Assembly: GCA_025175895.1 (NCBI GenBank)
Contig: CM045993.1
Location: 58,842,621 to 58,906,620, forward strand
Source: Wurfbainia villosa
Taxonomy: Eukaryota > Streptophyta > Magnoliopsida > Zingiberales > Zingiberaceae
Length of the DNA: 64,000 nt
Direction: 5' to 3'
Made by a program: the position numbers and the translations under genes. Below, in pieces: positions 44,490 through 54,789 of the stretch. The notes beneath the pieces were generated by a model. The model was not told the origin of the DNA. It searched no databases and was given only the letters and a program-made list of their open reading frames with translations. Each line of letters begins with the position of its first letter. Positions within the stretch are counted from its first letter, which is position 1.

Positions 44490-46422
44490 TGTAGGGATGT
44501 ATACTGAAAAGTCTATCTTTTGTATGAACATCTTTATTTTGAAATAAGAATCACATGATCATTGTTTGCATATTTTTATGGTTATGCAATATTGTCTCAT
44601 ACTTTACATTGTAGATAACATGGTGTGTGGTGTCACACAGGAGATCATGTTATCGGCCCCTTGGAAAGTATAAGTAAAGGCTCACAACCGAGATGGCTTT
44701 GGACAAACCATCGGAATGGTTGTAGTGTGATTTGGTATTGGTTTGTCTTGACCATAAAATCACACTAGTGCACTTTGTGTGTATTGAGCAGGACCGACAT
44801 AGAGGTGATTCGATTTATTGCTGACTACATAATCGAATCGGACCTCAGATATTATTTAGTACATGCTCTTAATCCCGATATAATAACGGGCACATATACT
44901 TAGTACTCATCTCTTTGATTTACCAATGGATGAGATTTATAGATTAAATCGATAGGCTCGGTAAGTTGGGAGATGATATTATTTATATGGTGTGCCATTG
45001 ATTATAGGAGGAAACCGTGTCCTATATATTAGGATGATGATGTCCCCTTGAGGAGCTCATAAGGTTCATCATGTAAACCCTGCAGGTGGACTTGGTCCGG
45101 CATGATGAAAAGGTTGAGTGGTACTACTCAAGGAGTTAGATGTTGATTAATTAATGGTCAGTAAATTAATTAATCGACGGACATTCGAGATCTTAAACAC
45201 GGAGAGAAAATGTACAAATAATATATGGAGCCCATATTATCATATGGGGGTTGGTGAGGTAGATCAATGATGGACCTTTAGTGGATTGGATCATCATTAG
45301 TGGATCGGACTTTATGTGGGCTTGATCCATGGGTGGCCAAGACCCAACTCCTCCTCATGGTCCCTAATGTAGCCTATTAACACCTCATGAAGCTTAGATC
45401 TAATGGATAGAAACAAAACTCTAAGATCCATTGGTAGAGATCAAATCTCTAAGATCCGACGGTTAAGATTAAATCTCTAGATCCGACGGTTGAAATTAAA
45501 TCCCTTGAACTAATGGAGGAGATTAATTCATGACTTATCCCTAACTCTATAAAAGGAGGGCATGGGGAGTGGTCGTGGATTACATGATGAATAGGAGGAG
45601 AGCTAGGGTTTGGGCGGCAAGGAGCAATCCTATTTGAGATAGGATTGGGATTAGGGTTTTGAGGCTAGGGTGGCACCAAATAAGGAAGGTTCTTTCTCTC
45701 TTCTTCTTCCTCTTTGGGCCAACGTCCAGCAGCCTTTTCCATCTCTTTTCCAGCCTTGGCCGGCACCCAAAGTCCCCTTCTTCTTCTCCTTAGGTGGTGG
45801 AAACAAGATATAGGGTTTCCCTTGGTGTCTTGGTAGTTTTCCACCATCTCCTTCTCCTTCTAGTTGGCCGGCGGCAAGGGCTTTGATAGCTCTTTGTTGG
45901 TTGAGTTTTGGAAGGAGAAAAACATTGTTTCTTTTCTTCCTCTTGCTTGGGAAAAGCAAGGAAGGAAGTTTTGCGATCTAGGAGCTTCGACTTTTGGTGG
46001 ATCGTCGCCCACACGACGTCCAAAAGGAGGAAGGTCATACATTAGAAGACCAAGAGGTATACCTATTCTTCTTTCTCTTTTATTCATTGCTTGTTTTTGT
46101 TTTACAAATATAAGCATGTTATATTTCTGTAAATGGATAAATAATACTTGGATCCCGAGTATAAACACAAAAACCGACGATCCGAACATCGTCTATTCCA
46201 CGGCTACTCGTAGAATAGAGGAAGGTCGCTTGAACAACTAGTTTGTTCAAGTAACCTCTCTAAACGAATAGCATTATGATGACTTAGTTGCTTTGGGAAT
46301 CCCTTTTGTCTAGGATTAAATTTTTTAATCCGGGGACATCGAAGGGATCACCATGGTCAAGCAACCGAGGCGAAGGGGAAGCGAAGTTTCCCCTCACGGA
46401 CTCGACGAGGGAAATCCCTTCA
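44490..46422 (+). repeat. 5' LTR of element 4
   Basis: TGTAGGGATG...AATCCCTTCA. About four copies of the 27-base unit at 45405-45525 and a TATA box (TATAAAAGG) at 45548-45556. Overlapping frames around 45651-46241 are repeated exactly at 52159-52749 in the other LTR and are not genes. Confidence 0.95.
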
Positions 46423-46424
46423 AA

Positions 46425-46436
46425 TGGTATCAGAGC
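46425..46436 (+). promoter_or_regulatory. Primer-binding site of element 4
   Basis: TGGTATCAGAGC two bases after the LTR; tRNA-Met type. Confidence 0.95.
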
Positions 46437-47479
46437 CATGGTTTTCGGTTTTGTGTGTTTAGGATTCGGTTAATTTTTATGCACTTTTTCATATATTATA
46501 TGTGCCGGATAATAGTAGGATATGCGTAGTTTAACTCTTTGGTTGCAGGCATAAGATCCGACTATTATGGCCATATGTGTGTATGTGATTGTATGTGTGT
46601 AAATATTTATTTTGTTGAATCCTCGGGGTTGACGAGGCTAGTATTTAATTTTTGTAAATTAAATACGGTATTGTTTAGCCACTCTTTATTTTATTTTACT
46701 TTCGATCTAGATTTCATGTACACTCCCTCGTGGAGTATAGGATCGATGGATGTAAATTAAAATAGGTTTTAGTCTCGGCTCGGATCTCCAGATGGCTCGT
46801 ACATGGTGTAGGAGGAGCGGACGAGATGGCAATGCGACGGGAGTCATATTGAAGACAAAAGCCATAATAGTTGGAAAATAATTTATTTTTCATATTTATT
46901 GCTTTTTGTTTGATATGCATGTCGTAGGCTAGGAAAATTCCTCAATTTCAAATTACTAAGTGGGAAAGGGATATTTTTATAAATTCCCGCGGCCTCCATT
47001 ACAATTTGACAAGTGATGCAAACAAACTTGCGCGTCGGCTTTGAGTGCCTTCCTCCCTGCGGATGGGTTTGTTTGCAGATCACTAGGTCAAATAATAGTT
47101 ATAGGAAATTATCTAGGAGCGTGTGTACTTCCACAGTGGTAAGGCACATAATCCGAAATAATTCCCTTAGTATCGTGTAATGGTGCACACTTAGATACAA
47201 ATAAAAGTATCCTCCCCATCAGTCCTTTGCTTTTATTTGTAGGGCCGAAGGAACCAACTATTAATTTTATTTGTCAAAAAGTAAGGTTGACAGATAATAA
47301 AATTAATGGGTAAAATCCTCTTACCAAATGTAGAATTACAGATATCGTCCACCTTTCGCGTGGCATGCGATATTCTCGATGTTTTGAGGTGTTGGTTGAT
47401 TTCGGAATTTTATTGTTTTGAGGAATCAATAATATTTGAAATCTAATATTTTGATCATTGTGATTCTTAGGATTTTCAA
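46437..47479 (+). other. 5' untranslated leader of element 4
   Basis: Homologous to the leader of element 3, with no supported ORF. The conserved block TTCCCGCGGCCTCCATTACA recurs near 46984. Confidence 0.8.
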
Positions 47480-47962
47480 ATGGCTTTCAACCCATTTGCT
47501 GTGATATTAAAAGAAATAAACTTACTGTACCCAAATAATATTGATTGGAAAAGAAATTTCGATAGTGTCTTAACTGTCGATGAGTGTCCTCCTAGGCCTG
47601 CGGATGATTCTGGGGAAAAGGAACTTTTCAGATACCAGAATCAGGCTGCTAGGCAGGTAGCCATTGTTGCTCAGAAGGTTTCTACTTCTAAGCCGAAAGG
47701 CAAGAAGAAGAAGAAACAAGGTGGAGAAAAAATGGCGGGTGGACCTCAGGGAGGAGTGAAGAAGCCGAAAGGCAAGTGCTTCACTTGCAAACAGACTGGA
47801 CATGGGAAGAAAGACTTCCCCAACCTAAAGCAGAACAAAGGTATATCTTCTGCCTTAGTCGTTGAAACATGTTTAGTGGTGTTATCTACCAAACTGTGTG
47901 TAGATACGGAGACTCGATTATATGCAATTCTTTGCAGGGGTTCCAGGAAACCCGATGACTAG
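47480..47962 (+). pseudogene. gag: gag of element 4 with the capsid centre deleted
   Basis: It starts MAFNPFAVILKEINLL, jumps from DSGEKELFRYQ to NQAARQVAIVAQKVSTSKPK, and continues through the basic linker to a zinc knuckle reading CFTCKQTGHGKKDF, which has lost Trp and the last Cys. Compared with element 3 about 140 codons of capsid are missing. The protease active-site segment is also damaged: only CVDTE remains, followed by a frameshift. This chain cannot build particles, so this copy would have needed Gag from another element, unless the deletion came after insertion. Confidence 0.88.
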
Positions 47963-47967
47963 CTGAA

Positions 47968-48693
47968 GGAAAAATTACCGTCTACATGGGGAATGTTACA
48001 AAGGTAGCAGCTATTGCAGTGAGAGATGTTCATTTATCGTTTGATAGAAATAAAGTTTTGGTTTTGAGAAATTGTCTTTATGTACCTACATTTAGAATGA
48101 ATTTGATTTCGGTTTCTAAATTGATTATGGATAGATATTCTATTTCTTTTAATGACAGAGTTGTTATAAAAAGAAATAGAGAGATTATCTGTTCAGGTAC
48201 ATTGGTTGGCAATTTGTATACTCTTGAACCAAAAGCTCCCACGATGCATATAGAAGTAAATAACTCATCTTCTAATTCCAATAAGAGAAAAGAACCTTCA
48301 AAGATGAACCAAACATATCTTTGGCATCTAAGGCTTGGTCATATTAACCTGAGTAGAATTCAAAGGTTGATAGCTGATGGACCTTTGGGTTCATTAGTGG
48401 TGGAGGATCTCCCAACCTGCGAATCTTGCTTGGAAGGTAAAATGACCAAGAGGCCTTTTAAGGCCAAGGGGTATAGAGCCAAAGATGTGTTAGAATTGGT
48501 TCATACTGATTTGTGCGGTCCTATGTCTATCCAGGCTAGAGGTGGTTTTGAATATTTCGTCTCTTTTATAGACGATTATTCAAGATATGGATGCATTTAC
48601 TTGATGCGCCGCAAGTCTGAATGCTTTGACAGGTTCAAAGAATTCAAGGCTGATGTGGAGAACCGTCAAAGTAAAAGTATCAAGACCCTATGA
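47968..48693 (+). pseudogene. pol: Pre-integrase and integrase core of element 4
   Basis: It begins after the family-wide TGA-CTAG at 47956-47962 in the pol frame. It shows LSFDRNKVLVLRNCLYVP, LWHLRLGHINLSRIQRLI, CESCLEGKMTKRPF, HTDLCGPMSIQARGGF and DDYSRYGCIYLM. It ends at a TGA (48691-48693) exactly where the neighbours read a CGA Arg codon of the RSDRGGEY motif. Confidence 0.9.
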
Positions 48694-49644
48694 TCTGATC
48701 GTGGTGGTGAGTACCTCTTGAGAGAGTTTAGGAATTACTTATCAGAGGCTGGGATTCAATCCCAATTGTCTGCACCTGGCACACCCCAGCAGAATGGTGT
48801 AGCGGAGCGAAGGAATAGGACTCTTATGGAGATGGTTAGATCGATGATGAGTTATTCTGAGTTGCTAGATTCGTTCTGGGGGTATGCGCTGGATACGACA
48901 ATATATATTCTGAACTTGGTTCCATCTAAATCAGTGCCTTCTACCCCCGTAGAATTGTGGACTGGGCGAAAGCCTAGTCTGAGACACATTCGAATATGGG
49001 GAAGTCCAGCACATGTGCTGAAGGGAGATGATGGTAAGTTGGAATCTCGTACAGAAGTACGCTTGTTTTTTGGCTACCCTAAGGGAACGAAGGGTGGTTT
49101 GTTCTATAGTTCTAGGGATCAGAAGGTGATCGTGAGTACGAATGCCAGATTTCTAGAGGAGGACTATGTGATGAACCACAAGCCCACTAGTAGGATTGTT
49201 CTTGAGGAGCTAAAAGGGAAAGTCACTTCTTTAGTACCACCGGTACAAGAGGATATACCACATGTCACTGCACCGCGTATCACAGAGGATACACAGGTGA
49301 TACCTCGTCGTAGTGGGAGGGTTGTGAGACAGCCTGATAGATTCATGCTCTTGGGAGAATCTTCTGATTTGGTCCCTGGCGAACATGAACTTGATCCCTG
49401 GACATATGATGAGGCAATCCAAGATAAAGATGCAGTATCTTGGCAAAGTGCAATGAATGCTGAGATTGAATCTATGGATTCAAATCAGGTCTGGGAGCTA
49501 GTAGAACCACCCGATGGTGTAAAAACCATTGGATGCAAGTGGATCTATAAAAGAAAGAGAGGAATAGATGGGAAGGTTGAGACCTTCAAAGCGAGGCTTG
49601 TTGCGAAGGGGTATACTCAGAAAGAGGGTATCGATTATGAGTAG
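48694..49644 (+). pseudogene. pol: Integrase C-terminal half and RT start of element 4
   Basis: Same frame as the preceding piece. It carries the catalytic Glu region (SDRGGEYLLREF), PQQNGVAERRNRTLMEMVRS, LWTGRKPSLRHIRIWGSPAH and the variable linker. RT starts with DPWTYDEAIQDKDAVSWQSA, TIGCKWIYKRKRGIDGK and ARLVAKGYTQKEGIDYE. A TAG at 49642-49644 stands where element 3 has GAG. Confidence 0.9.
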
Positions 49645-50583
49645 ACCTTTTCGCCGGTAGCCATGCTTAAATCTATTCGGATTCTCTTATGCATAGCAGC
49701 TCATATGGATTATGAGGTGTGGCAGATGGATGTCAAGACAGCTTTCCTTAATGGAAGTCTTGAGGAAAACATCTACATGAAGCAACCAGAGGGATTCATT
49801 GCTAAGGTCAAAGAGCATCTTTTATGTAAGCTTAATCGGTCCATTTATGGATTGAAGCAAGCTTCGAGGTCTTGGAACATCCGGTTTGATGAGGTGATCC
49901 AGTCTTATGGATTTATTCAAAGTCCGGATGAGTCTTGTGTATACAAGAGATGTGACGGAAACGTAGTGGTATTTCTTGTACTATACGTAGATGACATTTT
50001 GTTGATTGGCAACAATATCAAGGTGTTATCGGACGTAAGGGTATGGTTGTCCAAACAGTTTGATATGAAGGACTTGGGAGAGGTGGGACACATCCTTGGG
50101 ATCAAGGTTATAAGGGATCGCAGGAAAAGGATGTTGTGCTTATCCCAAGCTTCATACATAGACACGATTATGGAGCGTTTTAGCATGCAGAACTTCAAGA
50201 AGGGTTTTCTACCTTTCAGGCATGGAGTTCCTTTATCTAAGGAGATGTGTCTTAGATCATCTGAGGAGATAGAGGAGATGAAGGCGGTTCCTTATGCTTC
50301 GACAGTAGGAAGCCTCATGTATGCGATGCTCTGTATGAGACCAGATATCTGCTTTGTCATGGGTATGGTCAGCAAATATCAGAGAAATCCAGGACAAGGA
50401 CATTGGACTGCGGTAAAGCATATATTGAAGTACCTGAGAAGGACTAGGGATTATATGATGGTTTATCGGGCAGACCAATTACTCCCTGTGGGTTACACGG
50501 ATTCTGACTTCCAATCTGATAGGGATAACAGTAAGTCTACCTCAGGTTTTGTGTTTACTTTGGGAGGTGGAGCCATTGTATGA
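49645..50583 (+). pseudogene. pol: RT catalytic domain of element 4
   Basis: Same frame. WQMDVKTAFLNGSLEE, LNRSIYGLKQASRSW, YVDDILLIGNN (YVDD 49984-49995), FDMKDLGEVGHILGIK, YASTVGSLMYAMLC, and the first RNase H segment DSDFQSDRDNSKSTSGF. It ends with TGA at 50581-50583, where element 3 has a TGG Trp codon. The RT domain itself is complete with its Asp residues. Confidence 0.92.
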
Positions 50584-50964
50584 AGGAGTGTTAAGCAAAA
50601 GTGCGTGGTGGACTCCACCATGGAAGCTGAGTATGTGGCGGCCTCTGAGGCGGCCAAAGAAGTTGTATGGCTTAGGAACTTCTTGATGGACTTGGATGTG
50701 ATTCCTGGTTTGCTCAGAACTATCATAATTTATTGTGATAATAGTGGTGCAGTTGCAAACTCGAAGGAACCACGAGCCCATAAGGCTAGTAAACACATAG
50801 AGCGCAAGTACCACCTGATACGAGAAATCGTAAAGAGAGGAGAAGTTGTTGTGGCCAAGATTGCATCAGAGGATAACCTGACAGATCCTTTCACTAAGGC
50901 CCTTCCGGCAAGAGCTTTTGATAGGCATGTGGAGGGAATGGGGATCAGATGTATGGCACTTTGA
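50584..50964 (+). pseudogene. pol: RNase H of element 4
   Basis: Same frame to the natural stop. STMEAEYVAASEAAKEVVWL, IYCDNSGAVANSKEP, KHIERKYHLIREIVK and TDPFTKALPARAFD. Complete apart from the upstream stop. The polypurine tract AAGTGGGAGAT follows. Confidence 0.92.
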
Positions 50965-50997
50965 GAATAGCATAGTCTTTTAGTATAAGTGGGAGAT

Positions 50998-52930
50998 TGT
51001 TGGAATGTATACTGAAAAGTCTATCTTTTGTATGAACATCTTTATTTTGAAATAAGAATCACATGATCATTATTTGCATATTTTTATGGTTATGCAATAT
51101 TGTCTCATACTTTACATTGTAGATAACATGGTGTGTGGTGTCACACAGGAGATCATGTTATCGGCCCCTTGGAAAGTATAAGTAAAGGCTCACAACCGAG
51201 ATGACTTTGGACAAACCATCGGAATGGTTGTAGTGTGATTTTGTATTGGTTTGTCTTGACCATAGAATCACACTAGTGCACTTTGTGTGTATTGAGTAGG
51301 ACCGACATAGAGGTGATTCGATTTATTGCTGACTACATAATCGAATCGGACCTCAGATATTATTTAGTACATGCTCTTAATCCCGATATAATAACGGGCA
51401 CATATACTTAGTACTCATCTCTTTGATTTACCAATGGGTGAGATTTATAGATTAAATCGATAGGCTCGGTAAGTTGGGAGATGATATTATTTATATGGTG
51501 TGCCGTTGATTATAGGAGGAAACTGTGTCCTATATATTAGGATGATGATGTCCTCTTGAGGAGCTCATAAGGTTCATCATGTAAACCCTGCAGGTGGACT
51601 TGGTCCGGCATGATGAAAAGGTTGAGTGGTACTACTCAAGGAGTTAGATGTTGATTAATTAATGGTCAGTAAATTAATTAATCGACGGATATTCGAGATC
51701 TTAAATACGTGGAGAAAATGTACAAATAATATATGGAGCTCATATTATCATATGGGGGTTGGTGAGGTAGATCAATGATGGGCCTTTAGTGGATTGGATC
51801 ATCATTAGTGGATCGGACTTTATGTGGACTTGATCCATGGGTGGCCAAGACCCAACTCCTCCTCATGGTCCCTAATGTAGCCTATTAACACCTCATAAAG
51901 CTTAGATCCATTGGATAGAAACAAAACTCTAAGATCCATTGGTAGAGATCAAATCTCTAAGATCCGACGGTTGAGATTAAATCTCTAGATCCGACGGTTG
52001 AGATTAAATCCCTAGAACCAATGGAGGAGATTAATTCATGACTTATCCCTAACTCTATAAAAGGAGGGCATGGGGAGTGGTCGTGGATTACATGATGAAT
52101 AGGAGGAGAGCTAGGGTTTGGGCGACAAGGAGCAATCCTATTTGAGATAGGATTGGGATTAGGGTTTTGAGGCTAGGGTGGCACCAAATAAGGAAGGTTC
52201 TTTCTCTCTTCTTCTTCCTCTTTGGGCCAACGTCCAGAAGCCTTTTCCATCTCTTTTCCAGCCTTGGCCGGCGCCCAAAGTCCCCTTCTTCTTCTCCTTA
52301 GGTGGTGGAAACAAGATATAGGGTTTCCCTTGGTGTCTTGGTAGTTTTCCACCATCTCCTTCTCCTTCTAGTTGGCCGGCGGCAAGGGCTTTGATAGCTC
52401 TTTGTTGGTTGAGTTTTGGAAGGAGAAAAACATTGTTTCTTTTCTTCCTCTTGCTTGGGAAAAGCAAGGAAGGAAGTTTTGCGATCTAGGAGCTTCGACT
52501 TTTGGTGGATCGTCGCCCACACGACGTCCAAAAGGAGGAAGGTCATACATTAGAAGACCAAGAGGTATACCTATTCTTCTTTCTCTTTTATTCATTGCTT
52601 GTTTTTGTTTTACAAATATAAGAATGTTATATTTCTGTAAATGGCTAAATAATACTTGGATCCCGAGTATAAATACAAAAACCGGCGATCCGAACATCGT
52701 CTATTCCGCGGCTACTTGTAGAATAGAGGAAGGTCGCTTGAACAACTAGTTTATTCAAGTAACCTCTCTAAACGAATTGCACGACGATGACTTGGTTGCT
52801 TTGGGAATTCCTTTTGTCTAGAATTAAATTTTTTAATCTGGGGACATCGAAGGGATCACCATGGTCAAGCAACCGAGGCGAAGGGGAAGCGAAGTTTTCC
52901 CTCACGGACTCGACGAGGGAAATCCCTTCA
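50998..52930 (+). repeat. 3' LTR of element 4 (1933 bp)
   Basis: Same length as the 5' LTR. TATA box (TATAAAAGG) at 52056-52064. Ends AATCCCTTCA before GTAAA. Confidence 0.95.
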
Positions 52931-52935
52931 GTAAA
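52931..52935 (+). repeat. TSD of element 4 (right)
   Basis: GTAAA, matching 44485-44489. Confidence 0.92.
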
Positions 52936-53648
52936 TGGGGTGTTATGTTTGAAGAATCGACTAGGGAAGCGGACATAATGTCGAGTTGGGAAAGAACTAA
53001 CTCAGGGGACCAAATGTCGAGGTAGGATAGGAATGACTCGAGGGCAAGTAAGGAGTTGGAACTTAGCGGAGGAAATCATAATAAGTCAATTAGCATGGGA
53101 CCTGTTTCGGATAAAGGAGTAGCTGGTCAGTTAATGTAGGGACCTAATAAAATATTCCTTCAACAGTTTGTTAAAACTGACTCCTAGATGTCACCTCATT
53201 TTCCATAACAACTTGAGAATGCCTCATAGGCCCCACAAAAGATTCCTTTCCATGAGTCATTCTATAGCGGCCTAACATCATCATCACCTTGACCCACATG
53301 GTTTTCCACATGGAGGATCATCTTTGTAGGTTGTTATGTAATGACCTACCCTAGGGCATCACCAAGGAGTCGTGGGGAAGAGGAGGCTATAAAAGAGGGA
53401 GAGGAAGATGGAGAGGGGGTTGATCATTCTTACACTTGCTTTCTCTATACTACTTCATCTTTTACTTCAATTATCTTCCTTCAACAAGCTCTAACTTAGG
53501 CATCAGAGGGTCATTAGTCAAGACACCGATGGTTATCTGACCTTGTGTTAACTTTGACAAGAAAAGAATCGGAGACTTTATTGTTGTGGTCAGAGAGAAC
53601 TCATCCTCGGTGACTTGAGATAGAGGAAGAAAAATCCTTACCGCATCA
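52936..53648 (+). repeat. Putative LTR of element G, second part
   Basis: It completes the 40-base array and then contains a promoter-like region: TATA box TATAAAAG at 53398-53405, GGAGAGGAAGATGGAG, then AACTTAGGCATCAGAGGG near 53495, wording frequent in R/U5 of plant gypsy LTRs. It ends TTACCGCATCA at 53648. No recognisable primer-binding site follows, so a solo or tandem-shared LTR is possible. Total about 1.06 kb without element 4. Confidence 0.6.
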
Positions 53649-53728
53649 ATATTCTTTCATTAAAATATGGAATTTGGGTATATTAAAAGGTTCTACTTGG
53701 GAGTAAAAGGCAAAAAACATCTATGACA

Positions 53729-54787
53729 TTATAAATGAAAGGCACCCGAGGGGTACTCGAGTAGAGCAGCCTGGCAATCAAGAAACTCTATATCCATTTC
53801 GGGTGGAGGGTAGCCTTGGGAAGTGAACTACTTGATGACTCCTTCAAATCCCGTCTAGAAGGAGATTGTCTTTGGACTCAGTCAGTCAATGAATTCCTTT
53901 TCCCAAGCCTTCCACCTATCTCCTTTAGAGACATGACACATTGCCACGGTAGCCATGACAGTTGCGTGTCTTTAGGAAGCTGATTTCAGGTCTTTGGCCA
54001 AGACTTAGATGTTGTCCATATAAGAGGTCTCGTGGGATTGAAGCTGAGTGGTTAATTTGAAATCGTCTTGAGAAACTACTGCTGAGATAGAGTTGAATTC
54101 CTTTAGGTTAGTGGTGGTGCAAAGGGTCTCGGTGCATAAAAGAGCAAGAAAACTCTCTCATTCCAAAACTTAGGAGAGGGTTCGGTCTCTCTCCTGTATC
54201 ATGTAGAGCCTCCACTTGGTCTCCTCCATCACTTTATTTTTCAGCTGGTCCACCTCCAGTTGAATCTTTTCCTACTCAGTCAATGCCTCCTGAAGTTGGG
54301 TCTGACAGGTGGCTAGTTTGGCAACCAAGGAATTAGCCTGGTTCTATAGTAGAGTCGAGGCTTGTTGCTTCAGAACCTTGAAGTTTTCTATCAAGGCCTT
54401 CTTCGTAGCCGCCAACTCTCTCTCACATTGAGAGGGTTGAGAGAGCTACTGAGTCACTTGACTCAGCTGGACATGCAGGGTAGCATTCTGGGATGCCATT
54501 TTATTTTGGTAGTTTACTAAACAGCATACCATTTCATCATAATTCGTGTCATCCTATATAAACAATATTAGTTAGTAGAAAAGGAATGAAAAAGAAGAGA
54601 AAAGACAAATTAAGGTACTTACCAAGTTCATACTATGGTGCATATGCTCTAAGGTAGGTTGAAGATCAACCTGATTTAGGAGTCATAGCTCCTCAGGAGA
54701 GTGAGTTTGAAGGAGGGATTGGAAGGAGGTGCTCAGGGGCATAAGGGGGCCCAGTCATCGATCTCCTCTAGCTCGAGATGATAGGGG
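53729..54787 (-). pseudogene. C-terminal part of a coiled-coil transposon-associated protein
   Basis: Minus-strand exon MPLSTSFQSLLQTHSPEEL, ending HMHHSMNL, then a clean 69-base intron (donor GTAAGT at 54622, acceptor TATATAG ending at 54554), then exon DDTNYDEMVCCLVNYQNKMA. The intron is phase 0. The second exon is a long coiled coil (TLHVQLSQVTQ, LATCQTQLQEALTE, KIQLEVDQLKNKVMEE) with TAG at three Gln positions, followed by SKGDRWKAWEKEFID and a C-terminus at TAA 53731-53729. It is probably the C-terminal half of the type of protein whose N-terminus is at 41893-43863. Function unknown. Confidence 0.65.
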
Positions 54788-54789
54788 GA

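Larger units (their letters stand above)
44490..52930 (+). mobile_element. Element 4: complete family B Ty1/copia element (8441 bp)
   Basis: Both LTRs are 1933 bp (44490-46422 and 50998-52930) with TSD GTAAA. They differ at about 48 sites by eye (about 2.5%). A primer site and a polypurine tract are present. Pol is a single reading frame from 47968 to 50964 interrupted by only three stop codons. Gag lacks its capsid centre. It is inserted in the minisatellite of the element G LTR. Confidence 0.96.
41893..54789. mobile_element. Element G: old gypsy-like LTR element remnants carrying later insertions
   Basis: After removing the TRIM (42455-43147) and element 4 (44490-52930), what remains is an antisense spliced-ORF fragment on the left, a putative plus-strand LTR (44145-44489 plus 52936-53648) and a second antisense fragment on the right. 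The LTR has a TATA box and a start-site region of the type common in plant Ty3/gypsy LTRs. The two ORF fragments look like the N-terminal and C-terminal parts of one kind of protein. Boundaries are truncated by element E on the left and element 5 on the right. The lineage is not certain. Confidence 0.55.
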
